Below, piece by piece: positions 16,169 to 25,902 of a DNA stretch of 64,000 nt (its first letter is position 1; each line of letters opens with the position of its first letter). Below the pieces are notes generated by a model. It saw only the letters and a list, made by a program, of their open reading frames with translations, searched no databases and was not told the DNA's origin. A program made the translations under genes and the position numbers. The DNA is from Pseudomonas knackmussii B13 (GTDB lineage: Bacteria; Pseudomonadota; Gammaproteobacteria; Pseudomonadales; Pseudomonadaceae): assembly GCF_000689415.1 (NCBI RefSeq), contig NZ_HG322950.1, forward strand, positions 186,001 to 250,000, read 5' to 3'.

Positions 16169-19100
16169 TCAGTCGACGTTCTGGCGCTCGCCTTTCGGGT
16201 CGTAGAACACCGAGCTGCAGATTTCCGCCTCGATCACCCGGCCGTCGGCCAGCGGTGCGTAGACCTTCTCGCCCATGCGCTTGAGACCGCCCTTGACCAC
16301 CGCCAGGGCGAAGCCGTAGCCGAGGCTGCTGCTCATGTAGCTGGAGGTGACGTGGCCGACCATGTTCATCGGGATCGACTGCTGCGCGGTGAACACCAGC
16401 TGCGCACCCTCGGGCAGGACTTCCATCGGGTTGGTGGGCTTGAGGCCGACCAGCTGCTTGCGGTCTTCACGCAGGCAGTCGACGCGGTTCATGCCCCGCC
16501 AGCCGATCCAGGAGAACGGCTTGGTGCGGCCCACGGCCCAACCCATGTTCAGGTCGTCCGGGGTCACCGAGGCGTCGGTGTCCTGGCCGACGATGATGAA
16601 GCCCTTCTCGGCGCGCAGGACGTGCATGGTCTCGGTGCCGTACGGGGTCAGGTTGTACTTCTTGCCGGCCTCGACGATGGCTTCCAGTACGCCCATGGCG
16701 TAGTTGGCCTGGACGTTCACCTCGTAGGAGAGCTCACCGGTGAAGGAGATCCGGAACACCCGTGCCGGTACGCCGGCGACCTTGCCTTCCTGCCAGGTCA
16801 TGAACGGGAAGGCTTCCTTGTCGAGGTTGATGTCGGTGACCTCGGCCAGCAGCTTGCGGCTGTTGGGGCCGGACAGGGTCAGGGTGGCCCAGTGGTCGGT
16901 GACCGAGGTGAAGTACACCTTCAGCTCCGGCCATTCGGTCTGGTGGTACAGCTCCAGCCATTCCAGCACGCGGGCGGCGCCGCCGGTGGTGGTGGTCATG
17001 ACGAAGTGGTTGTCCGCCAGGCACGCGGTCACGCCGTCGTCGAAGACCATGCCGTCTTCCTTGCACATCAGGCCGTAGCGGGCCTTGCCCACGTCCAGCT
17101 TGGTCCAGGCGTTGGTGTAGACGCGGTTGAGGAACTCGCGGGCGTCCGGGCCCTGGATGTCGATCTTGCCCAGGGTCGAGGCGTCGAGCAGGCCGACCGA
17201 CTCGCGCACGGCACGGCACTCACGGGCCACGGCGGCGTGCATGTCTTCGCCGGCTTTGGGGAAGTACCAGGGGCGCTTCCACTGGCCGACGTCCTCGAAC
17301 TCGGCGCCGTTCTTCACGTGCCAGGCGTGCAGGGCGGTGAAGCGCACCGGCTCGAACAGGTGGCCGCAGTGACGGCCGGCGACCGCGCCGAAGGTCACCG
17401 GGGTGTAGTTCGGGCGGAACATGGTGGTGCCGGTCTCGGCGATGCTCTTGCCCTGGGCGCGGGCGGCGATGGCCAGGCCGTTGATGTTGCCCAGCTTGCC
17501 CTGGTCGGTGCCGAAGCCCAGCGCGGTGTAGCGCTTGACGTGCTCGATGGACTCGAAGCCCTCGCGGCAGGCCAGTTCGATGGCGGCGGCGGTGACGTCG
17601 TTCTGCGGATCGACGAACTGCTTCGGCGCGCGCGAGGTGGGTTTCTCGTGCGGGACCTGGAACAGCGCGACGGTCGGCTCCTCGACACGCTCGGGCGCCT
17701 TCGGCAAGTCACCTGCGACGGCCTTGAAGCCGGCGTCCTCGGCGGCCTGGGTGCCGGCGTTGTAGCCGTCCTGCAGGGTGTCGGCGAGGCGGAACACGCC
17801 GTTCACCGCACCGGCGCAGATGCGCTTCTGCAGGCCTTCGCCGGGGACGAAGGCGAGGATGTCTTCACGCCACTCGGGCTTGCCGCCCAGGTGCGAAGCC
17901 AGGTGCACGACCGGGCTGTAGCCGCCGGAGCTGGCGATCAGGTCACAGTCCAGCCAGTCGCCAGGAGCGGTGACTTTCAGGCGGATCGGGTCGATGGCGG
18001 CGATCTTCGCGCCAGTCACGCGCTTGCTGCCGCGCGCTTCGATGACCGAGCTGCCGGTGATGACGCGCATGCCGCGCTTGCGGGCTTCTTCCACCCATTC
18101 GCCACGCGGGTTGGCGCGGGCGTCGGCGATGGCGACCACTTCCAGGCCGGCTTCCTGCCAGTCCAGGGCCACGCGGTAGGCGTAGTCGTTGTTGGTCGAG
18201 AGCACCAGCTTCTTGCCCGGTGCCACGCCGTAGCGGCGTACATAGGTGGAGACGGCGCCGGCCAGCATGTTGCCCGGCAGGTCGTTGTTGCCGTACACCA
18301 GCGGACGCTCGTGGGCGCCGGCGGCCAGCACGACGCGCTTGGCGCGCACGCGGTGGACGCGGTGGCGAACCTGGCCCAGCGGGGCGGTTTCGCCCAGGTG
18401 GTCGGTGCGGCGTTCGTGGATGGTGAGGAAGTTGTGGTCGTGGTAGCCGTTGACGGTGGAGCGCGGCAGCAGGACGACTTCCGGCAGGCTCTGCAGCTCG
18501 GCGACGACCTGCGCGACCCATTCGGCGGCGGGCTTGCCGTCGAGGGTTTCGCGGGTGTCGAGCAGGCTGCCGCCGAACTCTTCCTGTTCGTCGGCGAGGA
18601 TCACGCGGGCACCGCTACGCGCAGCGGCCAGGGCGGCGGCCAGACCGGCAGGGCCGGCGCCGACGATCAGCACGTCGCAGTGACGGTTCATCCAGTCGTA
18701 GCTGTCCGGATCGACCTCGGTGGGCGCGCGGCCCAGGCCGGCGGCCTTGCGGATGTACTTCTCGTAGGTCAGCCACATGGACTGCGGGTACATGAAGGTC
18801 TTGTAGTAGAAGCCGGGCGGCATCATCTTGCCGCCGACCTTGCCGAACACGCCCATCAGGTCGTTCTGCACGTTCGGCCAGCCGTTGGTGCTGCTCGATA
18901 CCAGGCCGGCGTACAGCGCCTGCTGGGTGGCGCGCACGTTCGGCACCTGGGTGGCTTCGCGGGAGCCGATCTGCAGGATGGCGTTCGGCTCTTCGGCGCC
19001 GGCGGCGACGATGCCGCGGGCACGGGAGTACTTGAAGCTGCGGCCGACGACGTCGACGCCGTTGGCCAGCAGGGCGGCGGCCAGGCTGTCACCGGCGAAG

Positions 19101-19189
19101 CCCTGGTATTGCTGGCCGTTGAAGGTGAAGGTCAGCGGCTTGCTGCGGTCGATGCGACCGCCGCGGGAAAGGCGATTGATCTGGCTCAT
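16169..19189 (-). CDS. soxA: sarcosine oxidase alpha subunit
   Basis: A 1006-residue protein, full length for the family. An N-terminal ferredoxin-like segment (about 18-110) is followed by a dinucleotide-binding region with GAGPAGLAAAL (177-187) that binds NAD, and a C-terminal aminomethyltransferase-like half (about 590-1006) that binds tetrahydrofolate. The holoenzyme demethylates sarcosine to glycine, making hydrogen peroxide and formaldehyde, or 5,10-methylene-tetrahydrofolate when folate is present. The ATG at 19189 lies three bases past the soxD stop and is preceded by AAGG, so the two are translated together; the frame upstream of it is the soxD shadow. Confidence 0.95.
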   Translation of the reverse strand: MSQINRLSRGGRIDRSKPLTFTFNGQQYQGFAGDSLAAALLANGVDVVGRSFKYSRARGIVAAGAEEPNAILQIGSREATQVPNVRATQQALYAGLVSSSTNGWPNVQNDLMGVFGKVGGKMMPPGFYYKTFMYPQSMWLTYEKYIRKAAGLGRAPTEVDPDSYDWMNRHCDVLIVGAGPAGLAAALAAARSGARVILADEQEEFGGSLLDTRETLDGKPAAEWVAQVVAELQSLPEVVLLPRSTVNGYHDHNFLTIHERRTDHLGETAPLGQVRHRVHRVRAKRVVLAAGAHERPLVYGNNDLPGNMLAGAVSTYVRRYGVAPGKKLVLSTNNDYAYRVALDWQEAGLEVVAIADARANPRGEWVEEARKRGMRVITGSSVIEARGSKRVTGAKIAAIDPIRLKVTAPGDWLDCDLIASSGGYSPVVHLASHLGGKPEWREDILAFVPGEGLQKRICAGAVNGVFRLADTLQDGYNAGTQAAEDAGFKAVAGDLPKAPERVEEPTVALFQVPHEKPTSRAPKQFVDPQNDVTAAAIELACREGFESIEHVKRYTALGFGTDQGKLGNINGLAIAARAQGKSIAETGTTMFRPNYTPVTFGAVAGRHCGHLFEPVRFTALHAWHVKNGAEFEDVGQWKRPWYFPKAGEDMHAAVARECRAVRESVGLLDASTLGKIDIQGPDAREFLNRVYTNAWTKLDVGKARYGLMCKEDGMVFDDGVTACLADNHFVMTTTTGGAARVLEWLELYHQTEWPELKVYFTSVTDHWATLTLSGPNSRKLLAEVTDINLDKEAFPFMTWQEGKVAGVPARVFRISFTGELSYEVNVQANYAMGVLEAIVEAGKKYNLTPYGTETMHVLRAEKGFIIVGQDTDASVTPDDLNMGWAVGRTKPFSWIGWRGMNRVDCLREDRKQLVGLKPTNPMEVLPEGAQLVFTAQQSIPMNMVGHVTSSYMSSSLGYGFALAVVKGGLKRMGEKVYAPLADGRVIEAEICSSVFYDPKGERQNVD

Positions 19190-19191
19190 GT

Positions 19192-19515
19192 TCAGGCCTT
19201 CTCGACTGCGGGCTGGACGGGCGACTTCTTGTCGGCGGCGGTGACGCTGGGTTTCTCGCCGATCTTGTAGGTCTCGAGGATTTCGTAGGTCACGGTGTGG
19301 CGGGTGACGTTGAAGTACTGCCGGCAGCCGGCGGCGTGCACCCACAGCTCGTGGTGGATGCCGCGCGGGTTGTCGCGGAAGAACATGTATTCACCCCACT
19401 CGGCATCGGAGCAGGCCGCCGGGTCCAGCGGGCGCGGGATGTGCGCCTGGCCCTTGGCGTGGAATTCCTCTTCGGAGCGCAGTTCGCCGCAATGGGGGCA
19501 GAAGATGTGCAACAT
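19192..19515 (-). CDS. soxD: sarcosine oxidase delta subunit
   Basis: A 107-residue zinc-ribbon protein. Cys6 and Cys9 (FCPHCGELRSEEEF) with a later Cys in HAAGCRQYF and nearby His residues form the zinc site seen in the delta subunit. The family's WGEYMFFRDNPRGIHHELW core is intact. It is between soxB (12 bp upstream) and soxA (2 bp downstream). Confidence 0.95.
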   Translation of the reverse strand: MLHIFCPHCGELRSEEEFHAKGQAHIPRPLDPAACSDAEWGEYMFFRDNPRGIHHELWVHAAGCRQYFNVTRHTVTYEILETYKIGEKPSVTAADKKSPVQPAVEKA

Positions 19516-19528
19516 GGTGATAGCCCTC

Positions 19529-20779
19529 TTAGTGCGCTACGGCTGCAGCGCCGTGCTCGTCGATCAGCGCGCCGGTATGGAAACGTTCGATGGAGAAGGG
19601 CGCCGCCAGCGGGTGCGGTTCGCCGGTCGCCAGGGTGGCGGCGAAGACGTTGCCCGAGCCGGGGGTGGCCTTGAAGCCACCGGTGCCCCAGCCGCAGTTG
19701 AAGAACAGGTTCTTCACCGGGGTCTTGCCGATGATCGGGCAGGCGTCCGGGGTGGTGTCGACGATGCCGCCCCACTGGCGGTTCATGCGCACGCGGGACA
19801 GCACCGGGAACATCTCGACGATGGCCTGCAGGGTGTGCTCGATCACCGGGTAGGAGCCGCGCTGGCCGTAGCCGTTGTAGCCGTCGATGCCGGCGCCGAT
19901 GACCAGGTCGCCCTTGTCCGACTGGCTGATGTAGCCGTGCACGGCGTTGGACATGATCACGCTGTCGATGATGGGTTTCAGCGGTTCGGAAACCAGCGCC
20001 TGCAGCGGGTGCGATTCGATCGGCAGGCGGAAGCCGGCGAGCTTGGCCATGTGCCCGGAGTTACCGGCGGTGACCACGCCGACGCGCTTGGCGCCGATGA
20101 AGCCGCGGTTGGTCTCGACGCCGATCACCGCGCCGTCCTGCTTGCGGAAGCCGATGACTTCGGTCTGCTGGATCAGGTCCACGCCCAGGGCGTCGGCGGC
20201 ACGGGCGAAGCCCCAGGCCACGGCATCGTGACGGGCCACGCCGCCACGGCGCTGCACGGTGGAGCCCATGATCGGGTAGCGGGCGCTCTTGGTGCAGTTC
20301 AGGTAGGGAATCTCTTCGGCCACCTGCTGCGCGTTGAGCAGCTCGCCATCCACGCCGTTCAGGCGGTTGGCGCTCACGCGGCGTTCGCCGTCGCGCATGT
20401 CCTGCAGGGTGTGGCAGAGGTTGTAGACGCCGCGCTGGGAGAACATGACGTTGTAGTTGAGGTCCTGCGACAGGCCTTCCCACAGCTTCATCGCGTGCTC
20501 ATAGAGCAGCGCCGACTCGTCCCACAGGTAGTTGGAACGGACGATGGTGGTGTTGCGCGCGGTGTTGCCGCCGCCCAGCCAGCCCTTCTCCACTACCGCG
20601 ATGTTGCGGATGCCGTGTTCCTTCGCCAGGTAGTAGGCGGTGGCCAGGCCGTGCCCGCCGCCGCCGACGATGACCACGTCGTACACGGGCTTGGGCGTCG
20701 GCGTGCGCCACATGCGCTGCCAGTTCTCGTGGTGGCTCAGTGAGTGCTTGAACAGGCCGAAGCCGGAATAGCGTTGCAT
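19529..20779 (-). CDS. soxB: sarcosine oxidase beta subunit (flavoprotein)
   Basis: A 416-residue FAD protein carrying the site of sarcosine oxidation. GGGGHGLATAYYLA (39-52) is the Rossmann FAD-binding turn. The RHDAVAWG segment around His184 matches the place where FMN is covalently attached to His in characterised enzymes. Length equals that of the P. aeruginosa subunit. It follows glyA by 108 bp, a gap holding a REP pair but no terminator, so co-transcription with glyA is likely. Confidence 0.95.
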   Translation of the reverse strand: MQRYSGFGLFKHSLSHHENWQRMWRTPTPKPVYDVVIVGGGGHGLATAYYLAKEHGIRNIAVVEKGWLGGGNTARNTTIVRSNYLWDESALLYEHAMKLWEGLSQDLNYNVMFSQRGVYNLCHTLQDMRDGERRVSANRLNGVDGELLNAQQVAEEIPYLNCTKSARYPIMGSTVQRRGGVARHDAVAWGFARAADALGVDLIQQTEVIGFRKQDGAVIGVETNRGFIGAKRVGVVTAGNSGHMAKLAGFRLPIESHPLQALVSEPLKPIIDSVIMSNAVHGYISQSDKGDLVIGAGIDGYNGYGQRGSYPVIEHTLQAIVEMFPVLSRVRMNRQWGGIVDTTPDACPIIGKTPVKNLFFNCGWGTGGFKATPGSGNVFAATLATGEPHPLAAPFSIERFHTGALIDEHGAAAVAH

Positions 20780-20810
20780 GTGGGTGCTCCTGGTATTTCT
20801 GCTCAGTCCC

Positions 20811-20870
20811 GTGGGAGCGAGCTGGCTTGCGAAGGTAGTGTCGGGTTCGCGAGCAAGCTCGCTCCTACGG
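20811..20870. repeat. inverted REP pair between glyA and soxB
   Basis: A degenerate left copy (GGGAGCGAGCTGGCTTGCGA) and a perfect right copy (GTTCGCGAGCAAGCTCGC then TCCTAC) face each other about 13 bases apart. This REPIN-like doublet lies inside a presumed operon and could shape mRNA stability between glyA and soxB. Confidence 0.75.
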
Positions 20871-20887
20871 GCAATGCCGCGGGAATT

Positions 20888-22141
20888 TCAACGATAGACC
20901 GGGTAGTCGGCGCAGAGGCCGGCGACCTGGGTGGCCACCTTGGCCTCGACGTCGGCGTCGCCCAGGTGGTCGAGCACGTCGCAGATCCAGCCGGCCAGCT
21001 CGCGGCACTGGGTTTCCTTGAGGCCACGGGTGGTGATGGCCGGGGTGCCGACGCGAATGCCCGAAGTCACGAAGGGGCTCTGCGGATCGTTGGGGACGGC
21101 GTTCTTGTTGACGGTGATGCCGACGCGGCCGAGGGCGGCGTCCGCTTCCTTACCGGTCAGGCCCTGCTTGACCAGGCTGATCAGCATCAGGTGGTTGTCG
21201 GTGCCGCCGGAAACCACGTCGTAGCCGCGGTCGATGAAGACTTCAGCCATGGCCTTGGCGTTCTTGATGACCTGGGCCTGGTATTCCTTGAAGCCGGGCT
21301 CCAGCGCTTCCTTGAAGCACACCGCCTTGGCGGCGATCACGTGCATCAGCGGGCCGCCCTGGGCGCCGGGGAATACGGCGGAGTTGAGCTTCTTCTCGAT
21401 CTCTTCGTTGCTGCGCGCCAGGATCAGGCCGCCGCGCGGGCCGCGCAGGGTCTTGTGGGTGGTGGTGGTGACCACGTCGGCGTAGGGCAGCGGGTTCGGG
21501 TACAGGCCAGCGGCGACCAGGCCGGCGACGTGGGCCATGTCGACGAACAGCAGCGCGCCAACCTTGTCGGCGATGGCGCGGAAGCGCGGGAAGTCGAGGG
21601 TCTTGGAGTAGGCGGAGAAGCCGGCGACGATCATCTTCGGCTTGTGCTCGACGGCCAGGCGCTCGACTTCGTCGTAGTCGATCAGCCCGGTCTTGGTGTC
21701 CAGGCCGTACTGCACGGCGTTGTACAGCTTGCCAGAGGACGAGACCTTGGCGCCGTGGGTCAGGTGACCGCCGTGGGCCAGGCTCATGCCGAGGATGGTG
21801 TCGCCAGCGTTCAGCAGGGCCAGGTAGACGGCGCTGTTGGCCGAGGAGCCGGAGTGCGGCTGGACGTTGGCGTAGTCGGCGCCGAACAGCTGCTTGGCGC
21901 GGTCGATGGCCAGCTGCTCGACCTTGTCGACATGCTCGCAGCCGCCGTAGTAGCGCTTGCCCGGATAACCCTCGGCATACTTGTTGGTCAGGCCGCTGCC
22001 TTGTGCCTGCATGACGCGCTTGCTGGTGTAGTTCTCCGAGGCGATCAGCTCCAGGTGGTCTTCCTGGCGGGCTTCCTCGTCGGCCAGCGCGGCGAAGAGT
22101 TCGTCGTCGTAGCCCTGGATCTGGTCATGCTTGCTGAACAT
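20888..22141 (-). CDS. glyA: serine hydroxymethyltransferase
   Basis: A 417-residue PLP enzyme that interconverts glycine plus 5,10-methylene-tetrahydrofolate with serine. The PLP lysine lies in TTTTHKTLRGPRGG, and the NKYAEGYPGKRYYGG substrate segment is complete. As the first gene of the sarcosine cluster it turns both products of sarcosine oxidase, glycine and the folate-bound one-carbon unit, into serine, which the dehydratase at 34-35 kb can convert to pyruvate. It corresponds to glyA1 of P. aeruginosa by order. A candidate operator shared with other genes of the pathway lies about 170-200 bp upstream (22311-22341). Confidence 0.96.
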   Translation of the reverse strand: MFSKHDQIQGYDDELFAALADEEARQEDHLELIASENYTSKRVMQAQGSGLTNKYAEGYPGKRYYGGCEHVDKVEQLAIDRAKQLFGADYANVQPHSGSSANSAVYLALLNAGDTILGMSLAHGGHLTHGAKVSSSGKLYNAVQYGLDTKTGLIDYDEVERLAVEHKPKMIVAGFSAYSKTLDFPRFRAIADKVGALLFVDMAHVAGLVAAGLYPNPLPYADVVTTTTHKTLRGPRGGLILARSNEEIEKKLNSAVFPGAQGGPLMHVIAAKAVCFKEALEPGFKEYQAQVIKNAKAMAEVFIDRGYDVVSGGTDNHLMLISLVKQGLTGKEADAALGRVGITVNKNAVPNDPQSPFVTSGIRVGTPAITTRGLKETQCRELAGWICDVLDHLGDADVEAKVATQVAGLCADYPVYR

Positions 22142-22310
22142 CGCGGTCTCCGTGCGACAACCCGGTGTCGCCTGTGGGTGGAGGCTGCCCTGACCGGTCC
22201 TGGCTTTCCGGAATCGCCGTTGGGGGCGTTCCGGGCGGGGGAGCCGAACCGGTCGGTATTAGCCAGTTGCATCCGATTGTGCTCAATACCCCTGTAACCC
22301 ATTTGCCTGT

Positions 22311-22341
22311 TTGCGACGTCAAAATGCCCAAACTGACCCGG
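22311..22341 (-). promoter_or_regulatory. candidate shared operator upstream of glyA
   Basis: In glyA direction this reads CCGGGTCAG, then about 12 bases, then GACGTCGCAA. GGGTC and GTCGC starts are 22 bases apart. The same two-part sequence, with GGGTCGG, lies upstream of the creatinine importer operon, the creatinase gene and sdaB. Binding protein unknown; a GlxA-type AraC activator is the obvious candidate. Confidence 0.45.
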
Positions 22342-22525
22342 TCTGCGCCGCTGGTCCGTCGCCGCCGTGAGCGGGGCGCCGCCGCCGTCCGCCGTTGGGT
22401 GTAAGCTAGTCGGCGGCATGCTCTTCGCATGTCGCAGAACAACAAGAAACGATGTGCTGTCCTGACTGCCTTTTCCGTTTCCGAGAAGTCCCGCCGCGAC
22501 AGTCAGTGCAGTGGAGGTAATGCAG

Positions 22526-23542
22526 ATGGCAAACGCCGCCCAGGCCCCCGATCGCGAACGCCGCCCCGACAGCGTTCCGGCTACAGGCACGAAGACCTTC
22601 GGCTTCCTGCTGATTCCGAATTTCACCACCATCGGCTTCGCTTCCGCGGTGGAAACCCTGCGCATGGCGAACCTCGCCGCGCGCCGCCCGCTTTACCGCA
22701 CCTTGCAGATCAGCGCCGATCCCGAGCCGGTGCAGGCCAGCAATGGCATGCGCCTGGTGCCCGACTACAGCATCGAGAACGCGCCGCGCCTGGATGCGCT
22801 CTTCGTGGTCGGCTCCAACCCGATCCCGGAGAAGAATGACCGGCGCCTGCTCGACTGGCTGCGCAAGCTCGCCCACCACGGCGTGCCGCTGGGCGGCATC
22901 TGCACCGGCAGCCACCTGCTGGCCAGCGCCGGGTTGCTCAAGGACTACCGCTGCACCATCCACTGGGAAGACATCGAGCAGCTCAAGGAGCGCTTCCCCG
23001 GCATCGTCATCTCCAACCAGCTGTTCGAGCTGGACCGCGACCGCTACACCTGCTCCGGCGGCACCGCGGCCATGGACATGACCTTGCAGCTGATCGCCCG
23101 CGAGCCGGGCGGCGTGGAGATCGCCACCAAGGCCGCCGAGCTGCTGCTCTGCGACCGCATGCGTGGCTCCCGCGAGCAGCAGCGCATCCCGCTGCGGCAG
23201 AAGCTCGGCAGCGCCCAGCCGAAGCTGAGCCAGATAGTCGCGATCATGGAAGCGAACCTGGAGGAGCCGCTGGAGCTGGACGAGCTGGCGCAGCTCAACG
23301 AGGTGTCGGTGCGCCAGCTGGAACGGCTGTTCCACAAGTACCTGCAGCGCACTCCCAGCCAGTACTACCTGGAACTGCGCCTGAACCGCGCCCGCGACCT
23401 GCTGCTGCGCAGCGAGGCGCAGATCCGCGAGATCGCCCTGTCCTGCGGCTTCACCTCGCCGGCGCACTTCTCCAAGTGCTACAGCCGCTTCTTCGGCTGC
23501 TCGCCGCGCGGGCAGCGCAAGCAAAGTCCGCTAGGCGCCTAG
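22526..23542 (+). CDS. GlxA-family AraC regulator (DJ-1/PfpI-like domain plus AraC HTH)
   Basis: A 338-residue regulator. Residues about 20-200 form the DJ-1/PfpI-like sensor domain, including GGICTGSHLLASAGLL, and the last 110 residues form the AraC double helix-turn-helix (PLELDELAQLNEVSVRQLER and later IALSCGFTSPAHFSKCY). The ATG at 22526 is chosen since GGAGG is eight bases before it; GTG and ATG codons just upstream are too close. This class includes GbdR, SouR, CdhR and ArgR, which sense betaine, sarcosine, carnitine or arginine. It is divergent from glyA-sox with 384 bp between and is a good candidate to bind the shared operator, with creatinine, creatine or sarcosine as ligand. Confidence 0.9.
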   Translation: MANAAQAPDRERRPDSVPATGTKTFGFLLIPNFTTIGFASAVETLRMANLAARRPLYRTLQISADPEPVQASNGMRLVPDYSIENAPRLDALFVVGSNPIPEKNDRRLLDWLRKLAHHGVPLGGICTGSHLLASAGLLKDYRCTIHWEDIEQLKERFPGIVISNQLFELDRDRYTCSGGTAAMDMTLQLIAREPGGVEIATKAAELLLCDRMRGSREQQRIPLRQKLGSAQPKLSQIVAIMEANLEEPLELDELAQLNEVSVRQLERLFHKYLQRTPSQYYLELRLNRARDLLLRSEAQIREIALSCGFTSPAHFSKCYSRFFGCSPRGQRKQSPLGA

Positions 23543-23551
23543 GGCAGGAAA

Positions 23552-23585
23552 CGAAAAAGCCGCACCCCAGGGTGCGGCTTTTCGT
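23552..23585. terminator. bidirectional rho-independent terminator
   Basis: AAAAGCCGCACCC, a short loop, and GGTGCGGCTTTT form a stem flanked by A on the left and T on the right. It lies between two convergent genes, the regulator (plus) and the amino-acid permease (minus), and can serve both. Confidence 0.9.
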
Positions 23586-23601
23586 TGTGCGACAAATCGC
23601 T

Positions 23602-25017
23602 TCAGCGCAGTTCGGCGCTGGCGAGTCCTCGGGCGGCGCGGCTGCGTCCCTTGCGATTGTCCAGCAGCCCCAGGCAGAGGATGACCACCGCCAGCATCCC
23701 GGTGGCGAGGACCTCCGCGCGGTGCTCCGGCATCGCCAGCATGATGCCCAGCACCGCCAGGATGAACAGGATCACCAGCCAGGTCAGCCAGGGATACAGC
23801 CACATGCGGAACTCCAGGGGCTGGCCCGAGGCGACCAGCTTGCGGCGCATGCGCAGTTGCGACACGGCGATCACCAGGTACACCAGCAGGGCAACGGCGC
23901 CGGAGCTGGCGAGCAGGAAGGCGAAGACCTTCCCCGGGGCGAAGTAGTTGATGATGGTTGTGAGGAAGCCGACCGTGGTGCTGGCCAGCACGGCGACGTA
24001 GGGCACCGCCTTGGGCGAGGTGGTCTGCAGGAAGCGTGGGCCGTCGCCGCGCTTGCTCAGCGAGAAGACCATCCGCGAGGCGGTGTAGATCGCCGAGTTC
24101 AGGCAGCTGGCCACGGCGACCAGCACCACGATGTCGACGATCAGCTTGGCGTGCGGGATGTTCATGATTTCCAGGGCGCGCTGGTAGGAGCCGACCTCGG
24201 TGAGCAGCGGGTCGTTCCACGGCACGATGGAGACGATCAGGAAGATCGAGACGATGTAGAAGATGCCCATGCGCCAGACCACCGAGTTGGTCGCGCGGGT
24301 GATCTGCCGCGCCGGGTTCTTCGACTCGGCGGCGGCGATGGTGACGATTTCCGTGCCCATGAAGCTGAACACCGTGGTCAGCAGCGCGCCGAGCACCGCG
24401 CTGAAGCCGTTGGGCATGAAGCCGCCGTGTTCGCGGCTGAGCGCCAGCACGCCGGCAACTTCGCGGCCGGGTAGGCCGCCACTCAGGGCGAAGCCGCCGA
24501 GGACGATGAAGCCGACCACCGCGATCACCTTGAGCAGGGCGAACCAGAACTCGAACTCGCCGTAGCGCGCCACGCTGAACAGGTTGGTCGCGGTGAGCAG
24601 GGCGGTCACCGCGAGGGCGAACTGCCAGGTCGCCACGGCGGGGAACCAGGCATTGAGGATGGCCGCCGCGGCGACCGCCTCCAGCGGGATCACCAGCACC
24701 CAGAACCACCAGTACAGCCAGCCGATGGAGAAGCCCGCCCAACGCCCGATGGCGCGCTCGGCGTAGGTGGAGAAGGAGCCGGTGTCGGGGGAGGCCACGG
24801 CCATCTCGCCGAGCATGCGCATCACCAGCACCACCAGGGTGCCGGAGATCAGGTAGGCGAGGATCGCCGCCGGCCCGGCGGAGGCGATGGCGTGGCCGGA
24901 GCCGACGAACAGGCCCGCGCCGATGGCGCCGGCGATGGACAGCATGGTGACGTGGCGTTGCTTCAGTTCGGCGGCGAGGGCCGGTCCGCCCTGACCGCCG
25001 GGGATGGCTGTGGACAT
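23602..25017 (-). CDS. amino acid permease (APC superfamily, GabP-like)
   Basis: A 471-residue inner-membrane protein with about twelve helices. The first helix has the APC signature IAGAIGAGLFVGSG, and LGEMAVASPDTGSFSTYAERAIG is the conserved first intracellular stretch of the amino-acid/GABA permease branch. It is the last gene of the six-gene operon that begins with the ABC binding protein and contains creatininase, with 57 bp after creatininase, so it likely moves creatinine, creatine, sarcosine or a related compound. Which one cannot be told from sequence. Confidence 0.88.
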   Translation of the reverse strand: MSTAIPGGQGGPALAAELKQRHVTMLSIAGAIGAGLFVGSGHAIASAGPAAILAYLISGTLVVLVMRMLGEMAVASPDTGSFSTYAERAIGRWAGFSIGWLYWWFWVLVIPLEAVAAAAILNAWFPAVATWQFALAVTALLTATNLFSVARYGEFEFWFALLKVIAVVGFIVLGGFALSGGLPGREVAGVLALSREHGGFMPNGFSAVLGALLTTVFSFMGTEIVTIAAAESKNPARQITRATNSVVWRMGIFYIVSIFLIVSIVPWNDPLLTEVGSYQRALEIMNIPHAKLIVDIVVLVAVASCLNSAIYTASRMVFSLSKRGDGPRFLQTTSPKAVPYVAVLASTTVGFLTTIINYFAPGKVFAFLLASSGAVALLVYLVIAVSQLRMRRKLVASGQPLEFRMWLYPWLTWLVILFILAVLGIMLAMPEHRAEVLATGMLAVVILCLGLLDNRKGRSRAARGLASAELR

Positions 25018-25074
25018 GATGGTTACCCTTGAATTCTTGTTGGATTGGGTACTGCTCGGATGCCGTGATCGCTA

Positions 25075-25860
25075 TCAGCTGTCTGGTGCGAAAGCCTCCT
25101 GGACGGCGGCGGCGATGCCTTCGGTACACACGCGCAGGATCAGCTCGCCCTTCTCCCGGCTGGCGCCCTTGGCCGAGGACAGGGTGCCGCAGGCCGGCGT
25201 GCGCTCGGGGATGACCGGGAACACGTCATAGGGGGGGAAGGTCGCCGGCGGGTGGTCGACCACCTTGTCCATGTCCACCAGGTGCGGGTACAGGGCCAGC
25301 ATCAGCGAGGTCTCGAAGACGCCGCCGTGCTCGATGTCCCAGCCAAGGAAACCGTCCGGGTAGAGCTCGGCGATTACCTGCGGGTCGCGAATGAAGTCCC
25401 AGTAGGACAGCACCACCACGCGGAAGTCGTCGATGCCGGCGTAGCGCAGTTCGCGCAGGGCCAGGTCGATGCCCTCGACGATGAACATGGAGTTCTCGTA
25501 GTGCCCGTTCATCAGCACCAGGCGGCGCGCGCCGTGCCGTGCCAGCTCGCGGATGATGTCCTGCACGGTGCCGGTCAGGGTCGCCCCGTCGAGGCTGGTG
25601 GTGCCGGGGAAGTGGTTGCCGCCGCCGGACTTCTGCTGCGACTTGTAGCCGTACTGCAGGCCCGGCAGCACCAGCGCGTCGATGCGTTCGGCGACCCGCT
25701 GGCAGACGGCGGTGGGCAGCAGCACGTCGACGTTCATGCACATGTGGTGGCCGTGCTGCTCCAGCGCGCCGACTGGCAGCAGCAGGACGCAGTCGCCCTG
25801 GCCGATCCTGGCCGCGTACTCCTTCCAGGACAGCTCTCCCACGAAAACACTCTTGCTCAT
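25075..25860 (-). CDS. crnA: creatininase (creatinine amidohydrolase)
   Basis: A 261-residue metal-dependent amidohydrolase that opens creatinine to creatine. It follows the P. putida enzyme closely and at the same numbering: metal ligands Glu34, His36, Asp45, His120 and Glu122 and the active-site Trp154 and Trp174 are all present. This separates it from the wider creatininase family, whose members act on other amides. It is inside an operon with an ABC importer upstream (42 bp from the ATPase gene) and a permease downstream. Creatinase is encoded separately at 31.8-33.0 kb. Confidence 0.95.
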   Translation of the reverse strand: MSKSVFVGELSWKEYAARIGQGDCVLLLPVGALEQHGHHMCMNVDVLLPTAVCQRVAERIDALVLPGLQYGYKSQQKSGGGNHFPGTTSLDGATLTGTVQDIIRELARHGARRLVLMNGHYENSMFIVEGIDLALRELRYAGIDDFRVVVLSYWDFIRDPQVIAELYPDGFLGWDIEHGGVFETSLMLALYPHLVDMDKVVDHPPATFPPYDVFPVIPERTPACGTLSSAKGASREKGELILRVCTEGIAAAVQEAFAPDS

Positions 25861-25902
25861 CGCTACTTCTCCAACAGTGACCGGCCGCGGCCGGAGTCTT
25901 CA

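Noticed and set aside
16064..19270. Very long open frame (about 1068 codons) on the plus strand across soxA
   Set aside because: It is the antisense shadow of soxA in high-GC DNA, with repetitive Gly/Val/Ala/His-rich composition and no family resemblance; the soxA frame has clear domains and partners.
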